Shown: positions 22,419 to 32,295 of the stretch, one piece after another
Position numbering within the stretch: position 1 is the stretch's first letter
Layout: each line of letters starts with the position of its first letter
Assembly: GCA_958009055.1 (NCBI GenBank)
Contig: OY253651.1
Location: forward strand, 1,054,001 to 1,118,000
Length of the DNA stretch: 64,000 bases
Reading direction: 5' to 3'
From: Choricystis sp. odSpoLacu1
Taxonomy: Eukaryota > Chlorophyta > Trebouxiophyceae
The notes under the pieces: model-generated
Told to the model about the DNA's origin: nothing
Seen by the model: only the letters and a program-made list of their open reading frames with translations
Databases searched by the model: none
Translations under genes and position numbers: made by a program

Positions 22419-23150
22419 TAAGATTGGTTGGGAGGGTGAAGGGCGAGGAATGCGGGAGCGAAACGAGGCGGCAGAAGAGAAGAAAAGTGGGGAGAGACGT
22501 CGGAGCCGACTCGCTCAACAGAACTTCTTCGTCGGCTCGAAAAACAGGTACGCCCTTTCGCCCCGCGCCTCTCGCCCTCACCCTCCCACTCCCGCCGCGC
22601 CTGGTTCCCACTCCTCTGTCTGTCAGAATCCGGCACGGGCGCGGCGGGGGCGGGGCGAGGGAGGGCTGGCACCAGCGCGGCACGCCGGTCGCGGCGGCCC
22701 GCGGATCCGTGTCGAGCGCCGCCGCCGCTCCCCCCGCCCTCCTCCTCCCTACTCACCGCCTACCTGCCGCCGCGCTCGATGTCCCGGTCGTGTTGCGGTG
22801 ACCGTGGCTGCGTGCGATGTGTGGGCGATTGCGGGAGGAGTGCCGAGGCAGGAGCGCGTTTTTGCCCTACTGCCGCCGCCTGCGAGCGGGGGCCCCGCGC
22901 CGGTTGCACCCCCCGGCCTCACCCCCCGGCCTTCATCTCCTCTCACTGCCGCCACTCTCCCCACGACGACGCGCGCACTTGCACTGTGCCACGTCATGGG
23001 AGGAGACAGGCTGGGAGGCCACCGCGGCGGGGCGAGTTGGGGGGCCCACGCTTCTTCCGTTCGGCCGACCGCGATCGCTCACCCCTGCCTCCCAATCACT
23101 CCCCTCCCTCCCCAGCCTTTTTCGTCGCTCCCCACCACACACTCGCCACC
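22419..23150. promoter_or_regulatory. Long divergent spacer with probable 5'-UTR intron of RPL32
   Basis: 732 bases between the RIDA and RPL32 start codons, the longest divergent spacer here. A strong donor AACAG/GTACGC at 22547/22548 and a polypyrimidine-CCCCAG acceptor ending at 23115 outline a 568-base leader intron for RPL32. Leader introns are common in ribosomal-protein genes. No open frame with conserved content was found inside. The intron is inferred from splice motifs only. Confidence 0.4.
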
Positions 23151-23649
23151 ATGGTGCAGCCCCTCGTCAAGCGCGCCTCCATCAAGAAGCGCACCAAGCG
23201 CTTCCAGCGCCACCAGTCGGACACCAACATTGGTGTGAAGCCGTCGTGGCGCCGGCCCAAGGGTATCGACTCCCGTGTCCGCCGCAAGTTCAAGGGGTGC
23301 GGCATCGTCATGCCCAACATTGGGTACGGCACCAACAAGAAGACGCGGCACCAGCTGCCGAGCGGTGAGTGCGTGTGGGAGAGGGATAGGGAGAGTGAAA
23401 AAACGTTTGCTTAGGGGCACACACACTCACCTCCTCCCCCCTTCCACCACCCATCCAGGCTTCCTCAAGTTTGTCGTGCACAACGAGGCCGACCTGGACC
23501 TCCTGCTCATGCACAACCGCACTTACGCGGCTGAAATTGCGCACAACGTGTCTGCGCGCAAGCGCGCCGCGATCGTCGCGCGCGCGGCCCAGCTCAACGT
23601 CGCCGTCACCAACGGTGCCGCCAAGCTGCGCAGCCAGGAGGAGGCGTGA
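23151..23649 (+). CDS. RPL32: 60S ribosomal protein L32 (eL32)
   Basis: Structural protein of the large cytosolic ribosomal subunit. Exons: 23151..23364 and 23459..23649, 134 residues, the usual length. It contains the near-invariant blocks [55 protein letters not shown]-like [15 protein letters not shown] and [19 protein letters not shown]. The start has a good context (CACCATGG). The codons are uniformly high-GC3. Confidence 0.99.
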
Positions 23650-23891
23650 GAAGAGGATGGGAGTGTTTGGTTTGATTCTCCCGCTGGTTGTTTTGTGCGT
23701 TTGTTCAAAACAAAAAAAAAACTCTCTGTCTTTTTCTCGGGGGTCGAGGCGACACTTGTTTTCCTCCGCACCCTTTTTCTCTGCTGTGTTACATTTTCGC
23801 TCCCCTTTTCATTCCACAATTGTGTGTGCAATGTTGGTGTGTTTACAGCGCAGGAAAAAAAAAAACACAGTTTTTTTTTGTCTACCCTCTC

Positions 23892-24566
23892 TCACTTCTT
23901 CCCCTCCCTCTCCACCGCCTTTTTGGCCAGTGAAGCCGCCGCCTTCACCCCCTGCGTCAGCGCCCACTTGCCCGCCGGCAGGGCGGCCCGGGCGGCGGCA
24001 CCTCCAACGGCCGCCGCGCCGCGTGCCGCCGCCGCGACGCTCGCAACCGCCGCGCGCCCGGCCGGTCCGCGCGCGGCGTCTATGATCGCCCTCGCCCCCG
24101 GGGGGGGCGCCTCCTCCGCCGCGTCCAGCGAGTCGTCCACCGCGCGCAGCGCCCACTCCAGGGCGCTGCCTTGGAAGGGTGCCTTGGTTGTGGGGGGCGC
24201 GGAGGAGGATGGCGGAGCGCTCCCGCCACTCCGCCTCTCTGCCAGCACGGCCGCCGTCGACGGGACGACGGGCACTATAGTCGGGGGAGGCCCCGGCGGG
24301 GGAGGCGGGGGCAGCGGCTTGACGACGATGGGGACGGGGGGGTCGGGGGCGGCTGGGGTGAGAGGGTGGAGGGAAGGGGGAGGGAGGGTCGGCTGGGTGT
24401 CCTCTTGTGTGCGCACACGCCCGCGACGCCGCCAAAACTCACTCTCTCTCCCAATCTCACCTCCGCCGTCGCGAGTTGAAGCGCGTGCTGGCCGTCTGGG
24501 CGGCCGCCGCCGCCAGGCCGGGGCCGGGGGCGGCCCTGGTGGGAGGAGCGCGGGCGAAACACGCAT
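23892..24566 (-). CDS. Pro/Ala-rich protein of unknown function
   Basis: Not recognised. Exons: 24461..24566 and 23892..24352, joined in phase to give 188 residues. The N-terminal third is basic and Pro-rich. A Pro-rich linker (KPLPPPPPPGPPP) follows. The C-terminal ~100 residues form Ala-rich amphipathic helices (SALEWALRAVDDSLDAAEE, KWALTQGVKAAASLAKKAVE) ending in a basic GKK. The start (ATG at 24566) is only 82 bases from the Nup62 start on the other strand. Exon 1 also reads well in another frame, so the N terminus is uncertain. Confidence 0.5.
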   Translation of the reverse strand: MRVSPALLPPGPPPAPAWRRRPPRRPARASTRDGGGEIGRESEFWRRRGRVRTQEDTQPTLPPPSLHPLTPAAPDPPVPIVVKPLPPPPPPGPPPTIVPVVPSTAAVLAERRSGGSAPPSSSAPPTTKAPFQGSALEWALRAVDDSLDAAEEAPPPGARAIIDAARGPAGRAAVASVAAAARGAAAVGGAAARAALPAGKWALTQGVKAAASLAKKAVEREGKK

Positions 24567-24647
24567 TCGGACGTCGATTTGTGTTTTCGTCACTTGAAAA
24601 ACACTCTTCATCGCCTCTGTGTTTGTGTTCTCTGTCCTGTCCGCGCG
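24567..24647. promoter_or_regulatory. 81-base divergent promoter of the Pro-rich gene and NUP62
   Basis: Both start codons flank this spacer. It contains TTTTCGTCAC at 24584..24593, which recurs in the 57-base spacer at 27698..27754. The CGTCA core resembles a bZIP half-site, but this is inference. Confidence 0.35.
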
Positions 24648-26663
24648 ATGTCGTTCGGCGGTGGCTTCTCCTTTGGCACGGGTGCGTGCGTGTGTGCAAG
24701 CTCCCCCACAGTTTTGCGCGCGTGGCGTGGCGGGGAGGCGCGGGGGAGGGAGAGAGCCCCCGCTCACAGAGCTCGCCCATCGCCCATCCAACCTCCCCTC
24801 CCTCCCTTCCCCTCCCCCCTTCCCAGGCTCCACGCCCGCCTTTGGCGCGCAAGCGACCTCCACACCCGCCTTTAGCGCGCCGGCGGCGACCTCCACCCCT
24901 GCTTTTGGGGCGGCGCCCGCGGCCTCCACCCCCGCGACCGGCTTTTCGTTCGGCGGGGCAGCCACCCCCACCTTTGGCGCGGCGCCCGCGCCAGCCTCCA
25001 CCCCCGCGTTTGGGGCTGCCCCAGCGCCTGCCTTTGGGGCGGCGCCTGCGACGAGCGGCGCGCCCGCCTTTTTGTTTGGCGGCGGCGCGACGGGTGCGCC
25101 TGCGTTTGGCGCTCCCCCCGCGTCGGCCGCCCCTGCGACCGGCGGCTTTGGGGCGAGCTCGGGGGGCTTGTTTGGCGCCCAGGCCGGCGCCCCCGCCGCG
25201 TCGGCCGCGCCCGCGGCGCCCCTGTTTGGCACGCCCGCCGCGTCGGCCGCCCCCGCGGCCGCCCTCGCGTTTGGCGCGCCCCCCCGCGTCGTCCGCGCCC
25301 CCCGCCTTTGGGGCGGCGCCCCCCGCGTCGTCGGCTCCCGCGTTTGGGGCGGCCGGCGGCGGTGGCGGCCTGTTTGGGGCGGCGCCCGCTGGTGGTGCCG
25401 CGTCGACCCCCGCGCCCCTGTTTGGGGCTGCCTCGTCCACCCCCGCGTTTGGGGCGGCCGCCTCCACGCCAGCCTCGTCTGGTGCGCCCGCCGCTGCCCC
25501 CCTGTTTGGCACGTCTGCACCGCCCGCCTCGGCCGCGCCGGCGCCTGCGGGCGGCCTGTTTGGCGCGGCCCCGGCCGCCGCCCCGGCCGCCGCCCCGGCC
25601 GCCGCGCCGGCGCCTGCGGGCGGCCTGTTTGGCGCGGCGCCGGCCGCCGCCCCGGCCGCCGCGCCGGCGGCCCCCCTGTTTGGTGCGTCTGCGTTGGCGG
25701 CGTCGGCCGCGCCGCCCGCGACCAGCGCGCCCGCCCCCCTGTTTGGCGCGTCCGCGCCCCCAGCCACCAGCGCGCCCGCCCCCCTGTTTGGTGCCAGCGC
25801 GGCCCCCGCCGCCAGCGGCGCCCCCGCAGCGTCGGCCGCGCCCCTGTTTGGCACCTCGGCGCCCGCCCCGCCCGCGTCCGCGCCCGCCCCCCTGTTTGGC
25901 GCGGCGGCGCCGGCAGCCACGATGGCGCCCCCTCCAGCGACCAGCGGCGCCCCCGCGGCGGCGGCCCCCCTGTTTGGCGCGGCGGCCCCTGCCACCTCCA
26001 CCGCACTGGCGGCGCCCGCCCCCGCCGCCGCCCCCCCCCACCGCCCCCGCCGCCGCCCCCCCCACCGCCCCCCACCTGCCGTCCGAGGTGCGCGGCCGGT
26101 CCGTGGACGCCGCCATCAACGAGTGGAGCGCGGAGCTGGAGCGGCGGTCGCGCGCGTTTGCTGCTTCTGCAGACGCCCTCGCCGCCTGGGACGCCGCCGT
26201 CCTGGCCGCCCGCGCCTCCCTCGTCGACCAGGAGGAGAGGGTGGCCCGTGCCGCCGCCGCTGTGTCCGCCCTGGACAGGCGGCTGGGGCTGCTGGAGGCC
26301 CACCAAAAAGAGATCCACGACGCGCTGGCCTCCGTCGAGGCCGCCGCCGCCGCCGCCTACGCGGATGACGCGCCAGCGTTGGATCGCGAAGCCGCGGAAT
26401 GGGACGGCCTGTACGCCCGGGTGGACGCGGTGGCCGCGTCCCTGGCGCGGGCGGGGGACGACCTGCGCTCCGCCATCGACGCTGTCAACGCTGGAGCCGC
26501 CCCTCCCTCCTCCTCCACTCACTCTGCCTCCGCCTCGGACGCCGCCGCCAAGCTGGTGCGCGTGCTCAACAACCAGCTGCACGCGCTCGCGGATGCGGAC
26601 GATCGGTGCGACGCGCTGGAGGCGCGCCTGCGGTCGCTGGGGGGTGGAGGAAGGGTGGCGTGA
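24648..26663 (+). CDS. NUP62: Nucleoporin Nup62/Nsp1, frame broken at two C-runs
   Basis: Central-channel nucleoporin whose FG repeats make the permeability barrier and whose coiled coil joins the Nup62-58-54 complex. Exons: 24648..24681 and 24827..26663. The protein opens MSFGGGFSFGTG. About 25 FG-type repeats follow, first mostly PAFGAAPA, then LFGA/LFGT units spaced by Ala/Pro/Ser. The C-terminal Nsp1_C domain starts near 26085 (VDAAINEWSAELERRSRAF, LGLLEAHQKEIHDAL). Two +1 breaks occur: one in C7 at 25279..25285 and one in C9 at 26031..26039. Removing one C at each restores a single frame from FG repeats into the coiled coil. Confidence 0.9.
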
Positions 26664-26869
26664 GATGAGTGTGTGAATGGATCGGTTTGTGGTTCTTTGT
26701 GCGTGCGTGCGTTGGGTCGTGAAAGAGGGAGGGAGAGAGAGACAGGGACGGATGGTCACACGTGAGATGAAGGGAGTGTTTTGTAAAAACCCTCTCACAG
26801 GCTCCTTGTTTCTCTCCCTCTGGCACACGAACAGTCTCTGGCACACAACACCAAAAACGCATCACACTC

Positions 26870-27697
26870 TCACGCGTCCACCGCCCCCAGCTGCGCAGCC
26901 GCCTCCTCAAACGCGGCGGCCGCGTCGTCGGACGAGGGGTGGCCCACCACTGCCGCCAGCACGTCTGGAGACAGCGTGAACGTGGTGACGCCCGCCCCTG
27001 CGAGCGCGACGACGTCGGTGGGTGCACGAACCGATGCCACCAGGACGCGGGTGGAGGATTCGAAGGTCTCCAGGGCGGCCTGCATGGCGGCCACTTCTGC
27101 GAGTCCGTCCCGCCCTGAGTCATTGATCCTGCCCAGGTACGGCGCCACGTAGTCCACCCCAATGGCCGCCCCCACCAACGCTTGGGACGCGGTGTAGATG
27201 GCGGTCAGGGTGACGCGCGCGCCCGCGTCTTTGAGCTTGGCCGCGGCTTCGCACCCGGCCCGCGTGGCAGGCACTTTGACGACAATGGCAGCGTCATCAA
27301 TCGCTGCCAACGCCAGCCCCGTCGACAACAGGCGGGCGGCAGACGTGCCCGTCGCTTGGAGTTGCAGCTCGCGCGCGCCCGCCGCTTTGGCAGCGCGCCA
27401 CAGGGCCGCCCCGGTGCGCGCGTCACACCCCCGTGCTCCATCCTTTAACAGGATGGCAGGATTGGTGGTCAACCCATAGACCATGCCTGTGGGTGCCCAC
27501 GCGTCCCACACGAGAGGGGACGCGGAATCAAGGTACAGGCGCAGCGCGCCGCGGTTGAGCGCGCGCGCGGCGGCCGCCGCGTCGCCCCCCCGGTGTCTGG
27601 GGGAGGAAAAGATGGCGGCTGGTGTGAGAGGGCGGCGACGCCTGTGACGGCCGTCGCCGCTCGCCCTGGGTGTCGGCCGCTGGGCGTGGACGGCCAT
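26870..27697 (-). CDS. TAL: Small transaldolase-family protein, probably organellar
   Basis: Transaldolase-type (beta/alpha)8 enzyme of the short class, which transfers dihydroxyacetone units between sugar phosphates. It is a single exon of 275 residues. The N-terminal ~45 residues are basic (SGDGRHRRRRPL) and look like a leader. The core has LYLDSASPLVWDAW, GLTTNPAILLKDG, the Schiff-base lysine in IVVKVPAT (about residue 138) and DYVAPYLGRINDSGRDG. It is shorter than classical transaldolase and resembles the plant transaldolase-like/fructose-6-phosphate aldolase group. An acceptor-like CCCCAG near 27597 could mean that the leader is spliced differently. Confidence 0.85.
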   Translation of the reverse strand: MAVHAQRPTPRASGDGRHRRRRPLTPAAIFSSPRHRGGDAAAAARALNRGALRLYLDSASPLVWDAWAPTGMVYGLTTNPAILLKDGARGCDARTGAALWRAAKAAGARELQLQATGTSAARLLSTGLALAAIDDAAIVVKVPATRAGCEAAAKLKDAGARVTLTAIYTASQALVGAAIGVDYVAPYLGRINDSGRDGLAEVAAMQAALETFESSTRVLVASVRAPTDVVALAGAGVTTFTLSPDVLAAVVGHPSSDDAAAAFEEAAAQLGAVDA

Positions 27698-27754
27698 TCG
27701 GGTTTCGTTGTGACGGCGTTTTTTTTTTTCGTCACACATTTCTGTTCTCAATTC
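27698..27754. promoter_or_regulatory. 57-base divergent promoter of TAL and the BEACH gene
   Basis: Start codons of two genes are 57 bases apart. The spacer has a T11 tract and TTTTCGTCAC at 27726..27735. Transcription starts must lie inside it or inside the opposite coding region. Confidence 0.35.
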
Positions 27755-30219
27755 ATGGCGCCGTCCACGTTGCGCCTGGTGCTGTCGCCGTCTCGGCGAC
27801 CGCGCCCGCCGCCGCCCCCCTCCCGCGGCGGCCCCGCGCGCGCGCCGTCGGCGGGCGGGCGCGCCCCCTCCTGGGACCCGCTCTACCTGGAGGACGAGGA
27901 GTGCGTGCTGGCCGCGTTCGACGCGTTCTGCTCGCATGATGGAGGGCCGGGGTGAGTGAAAGGGAGGGGTTGTGTCGGAGGGGCCGTTCGGGGGGCATGC
28001 GTTGCTCGGACCGTCACGCCAACCAACACCCCCTCCACAACACTCAACAGCATCCCCGGCGACCTGCGCGTCGGCACGCACGCCCTCTACTTTGCGCCCG
28101 ACTCCTCCTACCGCCCCGTCACCCGGCTGCCGCTGGCCGCGGTGGCGGAGGCGTATGAGGAGCCACTAGAAAATGACGCGGACGCCAAGCCCACGGTCGC
28201 GCTGTGCGTGGAGGCGAGCGAGCACGTGGTCATCAAACGGTGGGCGCCGTATGATCGGGTCAGGGTGAGCAAGGGGAAGAAAAAAGGGCGTCGTGTTTTT
28301 CGCACGACGGCCCCCCCGCCCTCATCACACTCTTCCCCCCCCCCCCCCTCCTTCTCTCTCAGCGCCACGCCGTCTTCATGTTTGGCCTGGGCCCGCAGGA
28401 CGCGGCCGCCGTGCTGGCGCTGCTGGCCGACCTGCGCCCCCTGGCGTCTGACGCGGCGGCGGGAGGCGCGGCGTCGCGCGCGCGTGCCGACACTTCGCGC
28501 GCTGCCCTCGTTGCCGCCGCCCAGGACGCCACCGCCTTCACGCCCGCCGACCTGCCGCCCGGAGCCTACCCTCCCGTGCTGGATGTGGCTGCCGCCCGCC
28601 TGTCTCCCCTGTGCCGCGAACCCGGGAGGTGTGCCGTCGCGGCACGCTGCGTCGTGTTTCGAGGCGCAGGTGCCGCGCGCGCGGCGGCGGTCGTGCCCCT
28701 TGACGCGGTGGGGCGGGTGCTGCTGCGGCGGTGGCGACTCGATGATGTGGGCCTGGAACTGTTTGTCAAGGAGGCTGACGCGGACGCGACGCCGCCGACG
28801 AGCCCGAAAGCGGGCGGCCGGCGCGGCGCGCGCAGCAGTGCCAACCTCCCCTCCCCTCCTCCCCTCGACACCGTCCTGCCTCGCCGCCCACCCACCTCGC
28901 TCTACCTTTTGTTCAGGTGTCGGGGCGACCGGGACCGCGCGGCGGCCGCCATCGCGGCGGGCGGGGGGCCCAAACCCACGAAACCAGCGGCAGCTGCTGC
29001 GGCCGCGGCGGCCGCCTGGACTGCGGGCGCCACCTCCAACTATGACCAACTGCTCACCCTCAACCTGTTGGCGGGGAGGTCGTTCCACGATGTGGAGCGG
29101 TACCCCGTGTTTCCGTGGGTGGTGAGTGATTACGAATCGAGGCGGTTGAATTTGGACGACCCGTCTGCCCGTCGCGACCTGGCCAAGCCTGTGGGCGCGC
29201 TCACACCCGCCCGCCTGGCCGCCTTCAAGGCGCGGTATGCTGATGTGGAAGCGCTGCTGGCGTCTGAACGCGTCGGCAGTGGCAGTGACACGCCGCAGCG
29301 GCGGCGCGGGTGCGGGTGTTGCGGCGGTGGCCGCGCACCCCCGCCACCCCCCACCCCCGCCTCCCTGCTCCTGGGCGCCGCCCCCTTTCTCTACGGCTGC
29401 CACTTTTCCACGCCAGGGTATGTGGCGCACTGGCTGCTGCGGCCCACGCCCCAGCTCGCGCTGAGGCTGCAGGGCGGTCGGTATGATGAGCCCGACCGGT
29501 TGTTTAATTCGCTGGCCCGCGCGTGGCGCTCCGCCACGACCGCGCCCGCCGACGTCAAAGAACTGACCCCCGAGTTTTACATGGGGGATGCATCGTTGTT
29601 TGAAGCCCCTCCGGGTGCGTCTTTTGGCGCCACGTCCGACGGGCGGAGGGTGGGGGACGTGTCGCTGCCGGCGTGGGCGCGTGGCGACGCAGACACCGCG
29701 GCGCGAATGCTAGCAGCCGCGCTGGAACACCCTGCTGTGACGGCAGGCCTTCCCGCCTGGATCGACCTCGTGTTTGGCGTGAACGCTCGCGACTCCGCTG
29801 CCCAAGCCGCGGACAACGTGTTCCACCCGCTGACGTACGATTCCCAGGCGGAGGAAGCACTCCGAGTGGCAGTCGCCGACGCGGGCGCGAACGCCGCCGC
29901 CGCCGCAGCCGCCCGGGAAGCCGTGCTGGCCCAGGTGGCCGAATTTGGGCGGGCGCCCGACGTCCTGTTTGAGCGGCCCCACCCACGGCGCAAGGCGCGG
30001 GGGGCGGCGGTGGTGGAGGAGGAGCAGGCGGTTGAAGCACCAGCCGACGCGGCGCCGCCGCCTCCTCTGCCCAAGCCACTGTCGCCGCTGTCCCCGCCTC
30101 CGCCTCCGTCCGAGGGCGGCGGCACTGCCAGTGGCAAGCCTGTTGCCTCGTTCGCGGTGGACGTGCCGGCCGAGTGGTGGAGTGACGAGGGCGAGGAAGA
30201 GGAGGAGGAAGCGCACTGA
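27755..30219 (+). CDS. GRAM-BEACH protein (FAN/NSMAF-like) without WD40 repeats
   Basis: BEACH proteins scaffold vesicle and lysosome traffic. FAN links receptors to neutral sphingomyelinase. Exons: 27755..27951, 28051..28264 and 28363..30219, 755 residues. The GRAM domain covers ~50-130 (CVLAAFDAFCSH, PGDLRVGTHALYFAPDSSYRPVTRLPL). A PH-BEACH region precedes the BEACH domain (~340-700), which has TSNYDQLLTLNLLAGRSFHD, YPVFPWVVSDYES, YGCHFSTPGYVAHWLLR, DRLFNSLARAW, LTPEFYM, PAWIDLVFGVNARDSAAQAADNVFHPLTY. The protein then ends in a Pro-rich and acidic tail (DEGEEEEEEAH) instead of the C-terminal WD40 propeller found in animal FAN. The stop is followed by ordinary intergenic DNA, so the shorter form appears genuine. 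Confidence 0.9.
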
Positions 30220-30518
30220 TTTTGACGAAGGAAAAACCGTATATTGTCCCCCCACTCACACACTTAGCGATTCACATACTGTAACAACCGACACACACAC
30301 TGTCACTTGATGAGGAGCGGGCGGCAGAGGAGAGTGGCGAGAAAAACAAGGGCCCACACCGCGCGAACAACCTAACGTGGCTCTCGAGCGCCCGCGTCGC
30401 GTCTTGCTGTGACACTTTGTTTTGTTTGCGTTTTTTCGCGCGGGCTGAAAAACGCCCCGCTCGCTCTCCCCCGCTTTCGACGTCTCCCGCGGGGTGACGT
30501 CGAACCTAACACGCCACC

Positions 30519-32158
30519 ATGCCAGAAGAACACGACCTGGTGGCGCCGTTGCTGTGAGTCTCTTGCCTGTTTTTGCGGGCACCCATTGTGTCTGCCCTAG
30601 TGTTTATTTTGCCTCCCCGCCCACCCTCCTCCCTCCCCTTCCACACCACCTCCCACAACAGTGACGCAGAAGCGTCAACAGCGGCGGCCGCCGTCGCCGC
30701 CTCCCGCGCAGAGCGGGGGCTGCACCTCATCCTCGTCGAGTCGGACGCAGAGCCGCTGCGCCCGCGCACGCCGCCCGCGCGGGGGGCGACCTACACACAG
30801 TCTGTGATCAATGTTGGTGAGCGTGTGTGGATGGGAGAGAGAGAGAGAGAGATGGGGATGCGTTTTTTTCATTGAAACGCGTGTTGTTTAACCCTTCTCC
30901 CCCACCCCTCTCCCAGTCCAAGTCTTCATGGGCATCGGCATGCTGTCCATGCCGTACGCCATGCGCCTGGGCGGCTGGGCGGGGCTGGCCGCCCTGGCGG
31001 CCGCACTGACGTTGTTTGCGACAAGCGCTCACGCCCTCGTTGCGGCCCTGGAGCTCCTACCCCCGGGAGCCCCAAAAACCTACCCCGCCCTCGGCGCCGC
31101 CGCCTTTGGCGAACGAGGCGCCACCCTGGTCGCGTTTGCCGCTCTGTCCGAGTTTGGGGGGGGGGCGGTGTGCACCCTGGCCTTTGCTTTTGCTCAAGCC
31201 GCGCTGTTCGCCCCCTCCGCCACCCTCGCCTCCATCGCGCCCGCCGTGCTGGCTGCCACACTGCCCCTGCTGGCTGTGAGCTCGTTCAAGAAGCTGACCC
31301 CTCTGTCGGCTTTGGGCAATGTTTCTTCCGCTGCCGTGTTTGCCGCGGTCGCTGCGTGCGTCGTCGCCGACCCTCACCGCGCAGCGTTCGCGGCTGCCGG
31401 CCACCCCCCCCCCCCCCCACCACACCGCGGGCTGGTCCATCGTCCGCTCCCTCGGCATCTTTGCGGTGTCGATGTCGGGCCACTCGTCCCTGCCCGCCCT
31501 GCGTGCGTCCATGGCGGATCCCTCTCTTTTTCCCTCAGTTTTGAACGCCTCCTTTGTCGCCATGGCGTGCCTGTACGGCGGCATCGCCCTGGCCGGCTAC
31601 TGGTACTATGGCGACGCCGCCAAGCAGGTGGTGACGGCGTCGCTGGCGGCAGACTCACCGTTTGGGGGGGGGGTTTAAATCCGGGGCGTCAAAATCACGC
31701 TCGATTCTGCGGTCGGCGCCGCCGTCCTCCTCAACGCGGTCACTACCTACCCCTCCGCCCTCGTCATGATTGTGCAGGAGACGCTGTGGGCGGTGGCCAA
31801 CCCTTGGAGAGGCGGCGGGCGGAGTGGGGTGGCGGCGCTGCCTCCCCGCAGCCTGCGCGCCGCACCGCGGCTCGCGCTGCGCCTGGCCGTGGCCTCCGTT
31901 TCCGCCGCCGTCTCCGTCGGCGCCTACGCCTCCATCGCCAACGCCCTGGCCCTCCTGGGAGGCTCCTCCTCCATGGTGGCCTCCCTGCTGCTGCCGCTGG
32001 CGGCCTACATGCGGCTGGCGGGGCGGGCGGGCGTGCTGTCGAAAGCGCGGCGGGGTGTGTTGATCGCGCTGCTCGTCGCTGGCGCGGGCGTCACCGTCGC
32101 CGTTGTGTGGCAGGCGACGGGGGATTTATTGGACGACCTGCGGAAGAAGGTGCACTGA
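30519..32158 (+). CDS. AAAP-family amino-acid transporter, disrupted
   Basis: Proton-coupled amino-acid permease, about 11 membrane segments. Exons: 30519..30553, 30662..30816 and 30917..32158. Residues MGIGMLSMPYAMRLGGW form the first helix, with the family GxGxLxxP start. SVLNASFVAMACLYGGIALAGYWYYGD is the characteristic helix 7-8 block. LLNAVTTYPSALVMIVQETLW and the C-terminal three helices follow. Two lesions are present. One C too many lies in the C15 run 31404..31418. An in-frame TAA lies at 31674..31676, with the same frame continuing afterwards (IRGVKITLDSAVG). It may be an assembly artefact, a pseudogene or a real shortened form. Confidence 0.8.
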
Positions 32159-32295
32159 TCTCATCGTTATTGGAGTCTTGGGGCATTGATATTGTGTGTG
32201 TGTGTGTAAAACGTTTTTTTTTTCAGCACTGCCACACGTTTTTTTGAAAGAGAGGTCAAAAACACTTTGTCGACCGAATTTGTCGTTCTGTCAAA

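Noticed and set aside
23892..26846. 984-codon open frame on the minus strand
   Set aside because: It is the antisense of the Nup62 FG repeats, kept open by GC-rich Ala/Pro codons. Only its last part (23892..24352) is part of a supported gene.
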